Part shown: positions 18,798 through 28,558 of the stretch, one piece after another
How the letters are laid out: the number at the start of each line of letters is the position of its first letter
Position numbering within the stretch: the first letter of the stretch is position 1
Notes under the pieces: generated by a model
Told to the model about the DNA's origin: nothing
Databases searched by the model: none
The model's input: the letters and a program-made list of their open reading frames with translations, nothing else
Assembly: GCA_040399685.1 (NCBI GenBank)
Contig: JBBART010000028.1
Coordinates: 1-58,609, forward strand
Length of the DNA: 58,609 nt
Direction of reading: 5' to 3'
Source of the DNA: CAIQQQ01 sp040399685
Lineage (GTDB): Bacteria; Pseudomonadota; Alphaproteobacteria; Acetobacterales; Acetobacteraceae
Made by a program: the position numbers and the translations under genes

Positions 18798-20777
18798 ATG
18801 ACGTCCGGCGAGCCCTGCTCCGCGGGCTTGCTCGTGCTGAGCCCGGGAGAGGCTGTGGAGCTGTTTGTGGCGAGGATGGAGGAGCCCGTCCGCGCGCGCC
18901 ACGCGGGCCGGTCGGCCGGCTTGGTGGCGGGCATCCTCCGCGTGGTGGACTCGTGGAAGCCAATGATCGAGCGAGTGGTTCGCGAGGGCAGGTCGGTCCT
19001 GCCCCTGCGTGACGACGCGGGCTTCGTGGGCGTCTGGCTCAAGGGCGCCAAGGAGGCGCACTTCACGCTCTTCTCGTCGGTCATGTTCACCCTGGCGCCC
19101 AGCGTGCTGCTGGAAGGCAACGTGCGCGTGGCAGCCTTCGACGCGCTGGAGAGGTGCCCCAACCCGCAGCCCGCCCAACCCACCATGCGCCGAGACCCCA
19201 TCCTGTCCCTGCACCGCGAGACGGACGTGCACGGCGTGAAGGCGCTCCACGACGGCCTGAACAGCAGGGCGCCCGTCTTCACCAAGTTCCTGTGGAGCGT
19301 GGTGCGCAACGTGCCCGCGGCGTCACGGCTCATCAACGAGGACAAGGTACCGCGGCTCGTGGCGAGCGACGCCAACGAGCTCTTCATATACACCCAGGAC
19401 GCGGCCGTCGTCAGGACGTGGTTCGACCCCCTGGCCATGGGGCACGCGTTTAGGCGCGGCGAGGAGGGCGTCTCCGTGGAGGCGGAGAGCATGCGCACCG
19501 CGCGCGTTGTCGGCGTCTACGAGGCGGCCTACGTCTTGGCGGACACGGAGATGACGCTGGTCTTCTACATCTCCCTGGCGTTCAAGGCGGCGCTGCGGCC
19601 GCTCCAGGCGAACGCCAAGGAGAACCAGCGCAAGACCCACGCCGAAGCAAGCACGATCAAGCGCAGGGTGCTTGAGACGTTCAAGTCCGTGGCAGCCTGC
19701 CACGCTGCGCTGGAGTGCCTGGGTGTGGACAAGGACCCGCACGCGGACGGCCTCGGCAGCCCGCTGTCGGTGGCCTGGTCGGCTGCGCTGTCGGACGTCG
19801 TGCGGGTGCTGCCCTTCAAGGACTTTTGCAAGCTGAAGAACATGCTGAACAGCTTCGGGCGGCCGTGCGTGGAAGACGCCACGTGGTCGCAGATGCTCGC
19901 GTTTTTCGCCTTTGAGGGGGCGGGCCCTGCGGTCCTGACGGCGCAAACGTGCGCCTGGATGGAGTTGCGCGACTTTGCGCGGGACGCCTTCTTTGACCGC
20001 CTCCGTTTCGACACCATCTTCAAAGCGCTGCAGGATGAGGAGGACACCGCGTTGAAAGAGGCGACGGCCATCGCCACCGCTGCTGAGCTCCTCGCGGCCG
20101 AGGAAACGGCCGCTGCCTCGCGGGCTGCGAGCCTGGAGCGCAGCTTTGCCATCGTCGAGACGCAGCCAATCCCAAACACCAAGGACGAGGTTCTCAGCTT
20201 CCAAGCGGACGCCGCGCGCCGGCTCCAGGCGGCCAAGGCGGCAGCCGCTGTGGCGGCTCGCGGGCTCTCCAAGAGCGAGAAGGCTGCCGCGAGCCGCCGC
20301 GTCCGGGAGGCGCGCGCGGCGCACGACGCGAGCAAGGTGGCGCTCGCACGGCTGGAGCGCGCCGCCAAGGAGGAGGCAAAGGAGGCGCAGCAAACCGACG
20401 ACGAGGCCCGTCGCAAGCTGGTGCGCGTCAAGGAGCAGGAGCGCGCGGCTCAGATGGCTGTGGAGACGGCCAAGCAGCAGAAAGCGGCGCTTGCCGCGGC
20501 AGCGGAGCGCGAGCGTGACCTCGCCCGGGTGGCGGCTGAGGAGCTGAAGGTTCACGAGGCACTCGAGGCGCGGTGGCTGGAGGCGTCCAGGGCTCGAGCA
20601 GCGCTCGAGGCGCCGCGCCCGAAGCTAAAAGAAGTCATCTTCAACGCGCCACCCAAGCTGACGTGGGCGTCCAGAAAGGACGTGGGAGCGGGCCAAGGGT
20701 GGAGCCCCTTCTTCTACACGCAACCCTCGTGGTTGGCGCGGCTCTGCGAGGCGGCGGCGACGGGCGTGGCGTGTTAA
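18798..20777 (+). CDS. large protein with C-terminal coiled coil
   Basis: 659 residues. Residues 1-420 look folded with no family I recognise. About 425-600 are Ala/Glu/Lys/Arg-rich and predicted coiled coil (LAAEETAAASRAASLERSF and later Arg/Ala/Glu heptads). A short tail has an aromatic FFYTQPSWLARL. TATA-like AAATATAAAG lies about 80 nt above the ATG. Could be a virion or scaffold protein; this is only an inference. Confidence 0.6.
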   Translation: MTSGEPCSAGLLVLSPGEAVELFVARMEEPVRARHAGRSAGLVAGILRVVDSWKPMIERVVREGRSVLPLRDDAGFVGVWLKGAKEAHFTLFSSVMFTLAPSVLLEGNVRVAAFDALERCPNPQPAQPTMRRDPILSLHRETDVHGVKALHDGLNSRAPVFTKFLWSVVRNVPAASRLINEDKVPRLVASDANELFIYTQDAAVVRTWFDPLAMGHAFRRGEEGVSVEAESMRTARVVGVYEAAYVLADTEMTLVFYISLAFKAALRPLQANAKENQRKTHAEASTIKRRVLETFKSVAACHAALECLGVDKDPHADGLGSPLSVAWSAALSDVVRVLPFKDFCKLKNMLNSFGRPCVEDATWSQMLAFFAFEGAGPAVLTAQTCAWMELRDFARDAFFDRLRFDTIFKALQDEEDTALKEATAIATAAELLAAEETAAASRAASLERSFAIVETQPIPNTKDEVLSFQADAARRLQAAKAAAAVAARGLSKSEKAAASRRVREARAAHDASKVALARLERAAKEEAKEAQQTDDEARRKLVRVKEQERAAQMAVETAKQQKAALAAAAERERDLARVAAEELKVHEALEARWLEASRARAALEAPRPKLKEVIFNAPPKLTWASRKDVGAGQGWSPFFYTQPSWLARLCEAAATGVAC

Positions 20778-21048
20778 TTGTTTTTTAACAGGCGCCCATT
20801 CAGACGGGTCTGGACCTTGAGTGAAGCTGCCTTTCAACGGTGCAAAAAGGTTCTCTTGGAAACAATAATCACGTTGGTTCACCCCCAAGCCCGAGCCCGC
20901 TGCCATATCCCACCCCGAGCTTGGTCGATAGGGTTATCTTCGTCGTCACCACCGAGCAGGCTCCTGACAACGTGCAGAGCCTCGCGCGCTCCTCTTGTTC
21001 GGAAGTGACTTTCGCTTATTTACTCTCGTCACAAAAAGGCACTACGGA
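20778..21048. promoter_or_regulatory. 271-bp intergenic region upstream of the oxygenase gene
   Basis: No gene seen. The sequence just above the ATG at 21049 is relatively AT-rich (TTCGCTTATTTACTCTCG), a likely promoter. Confidence 0.35.
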
Positions 21049-22161
21049 ATGAGTTTGGCAGGTTTCTTTGTGGACGACGGGTCGGATCGCCTGACGTGGG
21101 TTCCCGAACCCCCCAAGGACCCCGAACAAACCGGCCGACGAAGCGCGCGCGTGCCGTCCGTCCTCTTCGAACGCCGCGCAGTCTTCTGCAAGGGGGAGCA
21201 AGGCGCGACGCAGCCGGACGTGCTCCGCCGCCTAGACTTTCGGGAATTCTACGACGCCTGCGTTGCCGTCGACGCAGACAAGGGCCACCGGGTCGAGATT
21301 GCGGGCAGCCGCACGGAGTTCTACCTGGACGGCAGGAAGGGCGGGCCTTTCCTGCAGCGTGTGCTGGACACGGCCAACCCGCGCGAGCCTGGCCGGACCT
21401 TTCAGAGCGCGTGGACGGCTTTCCGACAGCTCGTGGAGAACAAAACGACGGCTGCGCTGGCCCGCCTGGGCGTCACTGAGGCGGTGGAGTTTTCAGGCTA
21501 CTCGCTGATTGTGCAGGAAGACGCAGCCGCGCAGCCGCCGCACACGGATATGTTGAACGGCGGGCAGTGCGTGGTGGTGCTCCAGGACGGTGCGCCGTCG
21601 ACGTTGGTGTACAACGGCAGATACGCCTCGCTGGCGCAGGCGGAGCAGCGCGTCACGTCGACGGAGCGTGCGATTCGCAACAAAGAATACAAAAAGGCGT
21701 TCCAGGGGCTTGGCCGGGACGATTTCCTGGGCGCGGTGGCCACGGCGGCGGTGATACCGCGCGCAGAGGTGCGGATGCGAAGCACCACGCTCAACACCGG
21801 TGAGTTTAGCCTGCTCACCGGGCCGGTGATCCACGCCGCCCCGGCCTACGAGGGCTTTCGCATGGTGCTCTTCTTCACCTTCAACGTTGTGGGCGGCCAG
21901 AAATATGACACCGACACGCAGTTCGGCCCGGTCTCAGCCGCGCAGGCTCTGAACAGCGCAGAGCTTGTCGTCGAACGCTTCAGGGAGTATGACCCCGAAT
22001 TCAACTTTGCGAGGTTCACGTCTCAGCTCACGACGCCACCCAAAAAACACGCAAATGGCGAGCGCACGGTGTTTGAGCTCTTCACGGAGTGGCACGCGGG
22101 CGGCCCCCCCGCCGACGCCGTCGCCCAGCTACGGCGGAACTTCACCGAACTAAAAATGTAG
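21049..22161 (+). CDS. putative 2-oxoglutarate/Fe(II) oxygenase-like protein
   Basis: 370 residues. The facial-triad pattern is visible: PPHTDMLNGGQ (H-x-D), then about 100 residues later LLTGPVIHAAPAYEGFRMVL, giving the distal His and the Arg that would hold 2OG. This is the jelly-roll dioxygenase pattern. The N- and C-terminal parts are not recognised. The substrate is unknown. ATG at 21049 chosen because the frame upstream is AT-rich leader. Confidence 0.55.
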   Translation: MSLAGFFVDDGSDRLTWVPEPPKDPEQTGRRSARVPSVLFERRAVFCKGEQGATQPDVLRRLDFREFYDACVAVDADKGHRVEIAGSRTEFYLDGRKGGPFLQRVLDTANPREPGRTFQSAWTAFRQLVENKTTAALARLGVTEAVEFSGYSLIVQEDAAAQPPHTDMLNGGQCVVVLQDGAPSTLVYNGRYASLAQAEQRVTSTERAIRNKEYKKAFQGLGRDDFLGAVATAAVIPRAEVRMRSTTLNTGEFSLLTGPVIHAAPAYEGFRMVLFFTFNVVGGQKYDTDTQFGPVSAAQALNSAELVVERFREYDPEFNFARFTSQLTTPPKKHANGERTVFELFTEWHAGGPPADAVAQLRRNFTELKM

Positions 22162-22207
22162 TTCACGTCGCGGGAGGAACAGACGGCACCCCCGTTCCTA
22201 GGTTGCC

Positions 22208-22615
22208 ATGCCCGTCTTCCTTGTCACGGCCAACGTGTCGAACGTCTTCGTCGACGTGACGCGCGCAGTCGTGCTCGGCGGCTTCGGGCGGGAGGAACAC
22301 GCCGCAGCCGCCGTCCTCCTTGTGCGGGCCCGGCGCGACATCCCCCACTGGCACGTCTCCTACGCGGTGGTGTCTGGAGACCTGCGCGTGCTGCGCCACG
22401 AGCCGGTGGAGGAGGGGGCGTTCGAGGCGCTGGCGGAAGGCTGGGCGCAGCAGCTTAAAGCGAATGACCCGGCGGAGGGCCCGGCGGACGACTCGGACGA
22501 CGAGGGCCCGCCCGGACTCATCAGCGACGACGAGCAGCCACCGGCGCTCGTGAGCGACGACGAGTCGTGCCCGCTGCTTTTTGCGTTTGGGCCAACGCTG
22601 GAGTTTGTGCAGTGA
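22208..22615 (+). CDS. acidic hypothetical protein
   Basis: 135 residues, MPVFLVTANVSNVFVDV..., with acidic repeats (DDSDDEGPPGLISDDEQPP, then LVSDDES). Follows the oxygenase by 46 bp on the same strand. Not recognised. Confidence 0.5.
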   Translation: MPVFLVTANVSNVFVDVTRAVVLGGFGREEHAAAAVLLVRARRDIPHWHVSYAVVSGDLRVLRHEPVEEGAFEALAEGWAQQLKANDPAEGPADDSDDEGPPGLISDDEQPPALVSDDESCPLLFAFGPTLEFVQ

Positions 22616-22683
22616 ATTGAGCGGCGGCGCGGGTCTCGTCGGGCGAAGACAGTATTTATCCAAAAAAAATCGTTTCCCCAAGC

Positions 22684-23112
22684 ATGAAGAACGCCAACCG
22701 CCCGGTGTTCACCGTCTGGGACAAGACGTCGCCGCGCGCCTTCGGATGGCAGGCGTCCGCAGGCAAGTCCTCGATCGTCTCATTCACCCAGCTCAGCGAC
22801 GCGGAGTATGTGGCGCGATGCGTGGAGGACTTTCGCTGTCGCGCCTGCCGCCTGCCGCAGCCCGCCGAGCTGCGTCGGCCGCCCGTGTCGCTGCGCACCC
22901 CTTTCACGGTGGAGATCCGGCGACATACCTCTCTCTTCGACCTCATCGACGCGTGCGCGCCGGTCGGCCTGGACGTTGACTTTTGCCACGCCATCGACGG
23001 CAGCAAAGGCGACGTGCGCTTCACGGGAACCAAGGTGTTGGTCGAGGACGTCAACCAGATGCGGTTATACTGGGAGCGTTTGTACCTGAAGAGCCTTTTT
23101 GAAACGAGTTGA
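22684..23112 (+). CDS. hypothetical protein
   Basis: 142 residues starting MKNANRPVFTVWDK. The ATG follows AGTATTTATCC and an A-rich run, a clear promoter of the local type. Contains one CRAC motif. Not recognised. Confidence 0.6.
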   Translation: MKNANRPVFTVWDKTSPRAFGWQASAGKSSIVSFTQLSDAEYVARCVEDFRCRACRLPQPAELRRPPVSLRTPFTVEIRRHTSLFDLIDACAPVGLDVDFCHAIDGSKGDVRFTGTKVLVEDVNQMRLYWERLYLKSLFETS

Positions 23113-23168
23113 CGAGCTGGCAAAAGCACGCACAAAATATTAACACGTAGCGTCTTTGTCCGTTGTGT

Positions 23169-23762
23169 ATGTCCTGGTTCGGCCCGCCCGCTGACGTCAC
23201 CGCAAACGAGCGCGTGTGCGCCAGCCAGGTCCCGCCATTCAGCAAGGACGCCGAGGACATCAGCAGGGCGTTGAGAAAAACGCTGATTACAATTCACCCA
23301 GACAAAAGCGCCAACAAGCCCCTGGCGCAGGAGGTGACGCAACACATCACCACCCAGCGGGAGGGGCTGGCCGCCGACGCGGAGGCGAATCGATCGAAAT
23401 GCACCACGCTCCCGGCGACTGACCGGGAACGGGTGCTGCAGCGCCTGGCAGAGGAGGCGGAGTCTTTAAAGAGACCGACTCCAGACGCCAGCGACGCCGC
23501 CGCCCAGGCGGCTTATATGGAGGCTGTTCGCCAGCGAAGCCGCCGACAGGCGGCGGAACTTATGGAGGAAGAAAAACGACGGCGCAAGGCTCAGCGGGGT
23601 GCTTCTGAGCGAACGCGCGAGACAGAGCGCGAACGCGCTCGCATGGAGAGGGACAGCCGCGAAAAACTCCTTGCGCGCGCCCAGGCGCCCGCGGAGGAGG
23701 ACGAAGTTGAGTTTGTCAAGGAGGTGAAGGCGCCCACAAACCGTCGTGGCTTTGTGTGGTGA
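23169..23762 (+). CDS. J-domain-like protein
   Basis: 197 residues. FSKDAEDISRALRKTLITIH followed by PDKSANKPLAQEVTQHI carries helix II, the HPD loop and helix III of a DnaJ domain near the N-terminus; helix I is poorly conserved. The rest is a charged helix (AELMEEEKRRRKAQRGASER). J proteins recruit Hsp70. Start at the ATG 23169, with ACAAAATATTAACACG 30-50 nt above it. Confidence 0.65.
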   Translation: MSWFGPPADVTANERVCASQVPPFSKDAEDISRALRKTLITIHPDKSANKPLAQEVTQHITTQREGLAADAEANRSKCTTLPATDRERVLQRLAEEAESLKRPTPDASDAAAQAAYMEAVRQRSRRQAAELMEEEKRRRKAQRGASERTRETERERARMERDSREKLLARAQAPAEEDEVEFVKEVKAPTNRRGFVW

Positions 23763-23805
23763 ATGTTTTACGAACGCAGTCCTTCCATCCGACAGCGTGA
23801 AAAGG

Positions 23806-24646
23806 TCACGCCGCCTGCGTGGCGACGTACGGGCGATACGTGCCCATCAGCTGGCGGCGGGCGCGTCAGCTCCAGCGTGTCGCCTCTGACCGACAGGGGC
23901 GCACCCGGTCCCACACCTGGGTGTACTGCCCGAAGTTCGCCTTGGGCATCCGGTGGTGCACGTCGTGCGCCCGCACCTCGAACAGCCCCCACGGCAGGCG
24001 CACGTCCAGGCGGGTGTGGTTGAGCGACGCCGCCACGCCGCCCAGCACGACGAACGCCAGGCACGCGGCGACGTGCACGCCGCCAAGGCCGAGGAGGCGC
24101 AGGAGCGCACCGGTGATGCAGACCGCCGCCAGGTGCAGGTACTCGCCCACCAAAAACTCGAAAGGGTGGACGTTGACGGCGTCGGTGGTGCCCCGGCTCG
24201 GCGCGAGCTGCCGGTGGTGGTGCCTATGCACCACATGGTACAGGCTGAAACCCGCGCGCGTGAGCAGCACGGGGCGAGCGCGGGAGGGCCGCAACGCACC
24301 TGCGGTGGTGCAGCACCCTGTGGAAGAGAGTATACAGCAGGTCGTAGACGAGGAACAGCGCCGGCAGCGCGAGCACAGAGCCGGCCAGCGTGGGGCGGCC
24401 CCAGCGCACGTCGGGCGAGACGCTGAGCACTTGACGGAGGTGGTACGCAAACGGCACGGTCGCGGCGCGATTGATGAGCACAAAAAGAAAATCTCTGGAA
24501 GTGAGCGCGTCGAGGTGCCTGCCTCGGGCCTCGACGCGTCCTCTCACGAGCGAGCTGCCAACCCAAGGAATGACGCGCGAGAGCGCCTCGGTTGCCGCGA
24601 GGACCAGGGCGACGAAGGCGATGCGCGGGTCGAGGACGGAAACCAT
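23806..24646 (-). pseudogene. sterol desaturase / fatty acid hydroxylase, frameshifted
   Basis: The His boxes are present: FHRVLHHRR in the first frame, then HRHHH and HDVHHRMPKANFGQYTQVWD in a second frame, with the shift at about 24260-24310. After an in-frame TGA at 23866-23868 the same frame gives LMGTYRPYVATQAA, the usual WD...GTxRP end. An intact relative is at 56140-56796. These membrane di-iron enzymes (ERG3/ERG25/FAH type) desaturate or hydroxylate sterols or acyl chains. Apparently inactive here. Confidence 0.75.
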
Positions 24647-24712
24647 CGCGGACGTGCCTTCCACGGTGTGTCCACAGAGAGTGCACTATGACACGAGCAA
24701 TCTTGTGCTTAT

Positions 24713-24728
24713 AAGTGGGACCCCCCTG
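24713..24728 (+). mobile_element. solo mariner-like terminus
   Basis: AAGTGGGACCCCCCTG followed by TA (24729-24730). Only the terminal repeat is visible. It lies between the desaturase remnant and the GT17 gene. Confidence 0.55.
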
Positions 24729-24788
24729 TACCACTGGTGTTGGTCGGACGATGACCTGTCAAGCCGCATTTTTACGTTAGGGGTGGCC

Positions 24789-25949
24789 ATGCATACTGAG
24801 CTTGTCGCACGCCAGCTGGGACTGTCCAGCTTGGCGCGGCTCCCCGGCGTGGTGCGCAGGATGGTGGACTACGCAAACGTCGCGCGCCAACACGCGTTTA
24901 GCCTTGTCTACGCCTGCTTCATCGAACTGCGCACCAACAACATGATCTGCCCCGAGGGGCCGCGCCTCCGCGAGGTGGTCCTGAAACGCAGAGGCTCCAT
25001 CGCTCGCGCGTGTCAGTCCTTCCGTGCCAACGTCATCGCCTTTCTTCTTCTCACATCATTCTCGGCGGTTTCCGGACGTCTTTTGGGACAGCACGCGTTC
25101 TGCGAGGCGCATGGCTTGAAACCAAACTTCCATCGCAAACCGAAAATCTTTGACACGTTTTTGCTGAACCGCGAGGCGGACATGGTTGAAATCCGAATCT
25201 TCGAAACTGCAAAGTACGTGGACTATTTCGTCATCACAGAAAGCCCGGTGAGCACAACAGGCACCCCAAGGCGGATGATCTACGACGACATAAAAGACAG
25301 ATTCGGCGTGTACAAGGACCAGATCATCTACAACCCCCTGGTTGACGCAGGGCCTGGAACAACCACTTGGGAACGCGAAGCGTTCATGCGGAACCAGATA
25401 TTCACACCAATCACGGGCCTGTCACCTGGAGATATTCTGTTGGTGAGCGATGCTGACGAGATTGTGCGCCCCGAAGTCTTAAGAGTCCTGAAGGAGTGCA
25501 AAGGGTACAACGACAAGCTCCAGTTTATGATGCAACTGTACTACTACTCGTTTTCGGTGAAGCACACAACCTCCGACGGATGGGGCGCTGTCAAAGGCCA
25601 AGTATACCGAGACGCTCAAAGTCTTCCTGCCCCCCAAGAAATTCGAGGACAGCAATCCAATCAGGTCTTCCACAACTCAGGGTGGCACCTCTCCAACGGA
25701 TTCAGAACTGTCGACCAGATGCGCAACAAAATCCTGAACTACGGACACACGGAATTATTCCACGAAAAGTTGCTCACCAAGGACTGGATTGTGCAAAAGT
25801 TTCGAAAGGGTGAGGACATCTTCGACCGGCGGAGGGAGAGGTATAAGTTTGCAGATGCCGACGACATCCCCGCGTACGTCAGAGGCCAAGCACGCCGGTT
25901 CCACTATCTTCTCGAGCGGCGGGGCCCAGACGCTGGCTTTGAAGATTGA
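24789..25949 (+). CDS. GT17 (MGAT3-like) glycosyltransferase
   Basis: 386 residues. KPKIFDTFLLNREADMVEIR, VDYFVITESPVSTTG, ERFEAFMRNQI-like and GDILLVSDADEIVRP match GT17 beta-1,4-N-acetylglucosaminyltransferases (bisecting GlcNAc transferase). DADE is the metal/nucleotide-sugar site. A hydrophobic segment (ANVIAFLLLTSFSAVSG) near residue 90 suggests type II Golgi-like topology. A Fanzor-family element starts 8 nt past the stop. Confidence 0.8.
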   Translation: MHTELVARQLGLSSLARLPGVVRRMVDYANVARQHAFSLVYACFIELRTNNMICPEGPRLREVVLKRRGSIARACQSFRANVIAFLLLTSFSAVSGRLLGQHAFCEAHGLKPNFHRKPKIFDTFLLNREADMVEIRIFETAKYVDYFVITESPVSTTGTPRRMIYDDIKDRFGVYKDQIIYNPLVDAGPGTTTWEREAFMRNQIFTPITGLSPGDILLVSDADEIVRPEVLRVLKECKGYNDKLQFMMQLYYYSFSVKHTTSDGWGAVKGQVYRDAQSLPAPQEIRGQQSNQVFHNSGWHLSNGFRTVDQMRNKILNYGHTELFHEKLLTKDWIVQKFRKGEDIFDRRRERYKFADADDIPAYVRGQARRFHYLLERRGPDAGFED

Positions 25950-25956
25950 CTGGATA

Positions 25957-26219
25957 CAGGGGGGGGCCCACCTTAAAGAAGGCAAACTTGCTGAGCAGTG
26001 TCTGCACCTACGCGCTGAAATGCATGAGGCTCGGCGGCTGATGCCGCCAGTCTTCGGTTCGGTAGTACCGATTGAGGTCAACCTTCGGGAAGACTTACAA
26101 CAAACTACGAGCCAGGGGTGCGTGGCCCGCTTGACTTCTTAAAACATAGCAGATGACTAACGCTTCTGACACACACTCACTTCTTATAGGTGGAACTTCT
26201 TAAAAGTAAGACCCCCCTG
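25957..26219 (+). mobile_element. 263-bp non-autonomous Fanzor-family element
   Basis: Flanked by TA (25955-25956; 26220-26221). The left end CAGGGGGGGGCCCACC and about 47 following nt match, inverted, the solo end at 28493-28538. The right 215 nt (26005-26219) equal 8359-8573 and keep the last 11 Fanzor codons (TYALKCMRLGG-stop). The deletion junction sits on a 2-nt match (CA). A clean internal-deletion product that keeps both ends and the 3' region. Confidence 0.85.
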
Positions 26220-26254
26220 TACGTACACTCTCAATTCGTAAACGCTGTCCTAGA

Positions 26255-27376
26255 ATGAGGCGCATGCTCCTGACGCTGACGGCAGTCTCCACGTTGGGCA
26301 CAGCGTGGTCCTTCCCTCGTGCATGGAAGGACCACGTGCTCAACGTGCGTGGGCGCAAGAGCGTGCCTGCGATGTACAGGCTCGCCGCCAGACCGAACGT
26401 TGGTCTCTGGACTGTGGAGGGCGCTGCTGCCCGGTGCGTCGCGGGCGCGTGCACACCGGACTGGCACTGGGAGCTCTGGGCGCGCACGGTGCTGCCGGCG
26501 GCAGCACGCAGCGCGCGACTCTCCAAGCCCGTGTACTTCGTGCTGCACGGGTGGGACGAGCCGCTGTCGCCCTACCCGCGAGGATGCCTGGACCCGCAGC
26601 GCGAGGCGTGGTTCAAGCACGTGCTGGACAACCCGCACGGCGTCCTGACCCCCGAAGATGCACAGCAGTCTGTCATCTTCTCGCCAGCCGTCATACAGGG
26701 CTGCCACACGGACATCCTCTTCCCGTACGGAGAAGAGGTGCAGAACGACGAAGAGCGACGCGGTGCGGACGCCATTCCACACACCCCGTGGCACGCGAAG
26801 AAAGACAGGCTCGCCTGGAGAGGCAGTCCGACCGGGGGCGGCGGCGCCGAAAACCACCGCCTGCGCACGGTCCAGCTCATCCACGCCACGCTGCCTGACG
26901 GCGACGTCTTCTTCAACGTCGGAGCCGTCCGCCGTCGGTGGTTCCAGCCGGAACCACCAGGACACGTCACCGTCGACGCCTCCCTGGTCAGGAAATCGAT
27001 CCCCTTCGCCGACTTTGCCCGGTACAAGTACCTGCTTGACGTCGGGGGCCACTCGTACAGCCGCCGGCTGGCGCGTCTGGGCCAGCTGAACTCCACGTTG
27101 CTCCTCTTTCACGCGTTTTCAGACCTGGCGACCCTGGCGCTGCGGCCTCGCATAGATTACGTGCCCATCAGCAACGTGAGCGACGTTGCTTCTGCGCTCA
27201 CCATGCTGCAGAAGCGGGACAACCTGGCGTTCTTCATGGCTCAGAATGCACGACGACGCCTACGCAAGGCGCTCACGCCGTCGAGCCTGGAGCAGTACAC
27301 CCGTTTTGTCCTCGAGCATTTGGACAGAACGTGTACGTTCGAGACGGAGCCGAAGGCGCTCTACCAGCAAAGTTGA
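26255..27376 (+). CDS. GT90 / CAP10-like glycosyltransferase
   Basis: 373 residues with a signal-like start (MRRMLLTLTAVSTLGTAWS). KKDRLAWRGSPTGG, later FADFARYKYLLDVGGHSYS and RRLARLGQLNSTLLLF match the GT90 family (CAP10, Rumi/POGLUT), which use UDP-sugars (xylose or glucose). Starts 36 nt after the Fanzor-derived element, so the element may sit in or near its promoter. Confidence 0.8.
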   Translation: MRRMLLTLTAVSTLGTAWSFPRAWKDHVLNVRGRKSVPAMYRLAARPNVGLWTVEGAAARCVAGACTPDWHWELWARTVLPAAARSARLSKPVYFVLHGWDEPLSPYPRGCLDPQREAWFKHVLDNPHGVLTPEDAQQSVIFSPAVIQGCHTDILFPYGEEVQNDEERRGADAIPHTPWHAKKDRLAWRGSPTGGGGAENHRLRTVQLIHATLPDGDVFFNVGAVRRRWFQPEPPGHVTVDASLVRKSIPFADFARYKYLLDVGGHSYSRRLARLGQLNSTLLLFHAFSDLATLALRPRIDYVPISNVSDVASALTMLQKRDNLAFFMAQNARRRLRKALTPSSLEQYTRFVLEHLDRTCTFETEPKALYQQS

Positions 27377-27380
27377 GCAA

Positions 27381-28118
27381 TCACACATACACCACGCACA
27401 CCGGCGCTAGCGTCGTCACCAGCGCCGCGTCCTCCACCCGCAAGCACTCGTCGTCGCTCTTGATCCACCAGTCGTCGCGCACGCGTGCAGCCATCAGGTA
27501 GTGCCCGTCGCCGTCGTCGCCCTGGTGCATGACGAGGCTGCCGAGCCGCCGGCCGTCCCACACGTCCGGCAGCTGCACGGGAAAGAGCTGGTGGTTCGTC
27601 CCGAACGTAAAGACGCAGACTCGAGGGAAACGCGTCACGGCGGTGTGCTTGACGGCCAGCGCGTGATAGGCCCCGTCGCGGTCGACGTAGTCGCACAGGA
27701 ACTCGGGCTCCTCCGCGTGCGCGAGGAGCTCCTCTAGCGTGCACCCCGGCTCCGGCACGATGAGGTCCGTGGTGGCAAACGTAGTTGCTGTGACGGACTC
27801 TCGGCCCGAGAAGCTGACAACCTGGTCGGCTGTGCCCTCCCAGACGGCAGCGACGCCCAACAACCTCTCGAGCACGTCCATAAGAAGCCGCACGACCTCG
27901 GCGGCGTCGTGCTGCTCGTGCTCACGAAACTGCGGAAAGCGCTCCCGCAGCGCTCGGAGCAGGGCGGCCGGGTCCACCGGCTGCGACGTGGACTTGTCCA
28001 GGAGCTGGAGCACCACGGCGCCAAACTCGCGCGTGATGAGACACTCGCCGACGTAGGGGGTGTCGCGCACGCGACGCGCGAGCGGCGGGATATGAAACAA
28101 CAATGTCTGAAGTCCTTT
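27381..28118 (-). pseudogene. ubiquitin-specific protease missing its catalytic Cys box
   Basis: USP features are clear. LQTLLFHIPPLARRV is the helix that normally follows the Cys box; EHEQHDAAEVVRLLMDVLE is the USP QQDAxE box; GDGHYLMAARVRDDWWIKSD is the His box, with the DD that could give the Asp. The expected N-x-G-N-T-C segment is absent: just before GLQTLL the sequence changes to unrelated, less GC-rich DNA (28118 onward). The 5' end has been lost, so the protein could at most bind ubiquitin. Confidence 0.75.
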
Positions 28119-28492
28119 CCCTACACGAGAAATTGCGGGATGGTTCAATAGCACCCTCTTGCGGCATCGTTTACACGTCAGATATCTACAGCTGCCCTGG
28201 ACATCCGCTGGTTCCCAAAAGAAGTACCTTTTGGACCCGCCGTCGGTCCAAAAGACAACCTTTGGGTTCGTGGTGCGACTTGTTGCCTGCCTACAACTCT
28301 CTAAAGTCTGTGATTTGGAGCCTTCGAAGCACGCACGCAAGAGAGAAATGCTTTCAACGCAAACTCGGGTTTCATAACTCCTCCCCAAAGGTCAACATAG
28401 TCTGGCACGTCAGAACTGGCGATATATGCCTTCATTGCGAAGCCGGGTTTTTTACTGAATTGTTCGCTCTGCTCAAGGGCGCATCGCCTGCA
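28119..28492 (+). pseudogene. fragment of a putative glycosyltransferase
   Basis: The plus-strand frame contains KVNIVWHVRTGDICLHCEAG then FFTELFALLKGA, resembling the HxRxGD nucleotide-sugar motif of fucosyltransferase-like enzymes. It starts near 28103 in the frame opposite the USP and runs straight into the element end at 28538, so it lacks both ends. Base composition is lower in GC than its neighbours. Confidence 0.35.
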
Positions 28493-28538
28493 GACACTGC
28501 TCAGCAAGTTTGCCTTCTTAAAGGTGGGCCCCCCTCTG
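28493..28538 (-). mobile_element. solo element terminus matching the left end of the 263-bp Fanzor element
   Basis: ACACTGCTCAGCAAG...GGGCCCCCCTCTG, followed by TA (28539-28540). It is the reverse complement of 25957-26003. No partner end is seen to the left. Confidence 0.7.
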
Positions 28539-28558
28539 TACTCACGAACGCGACTCAC

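Noticed and set aside
20840..21052. Short frame with SPPSPSPLP, similar to the stalk-to-head join at 16800
   Set aside because: Too short and weak to call a gene fragment; the region is better read as leader of the oxygenase gene.
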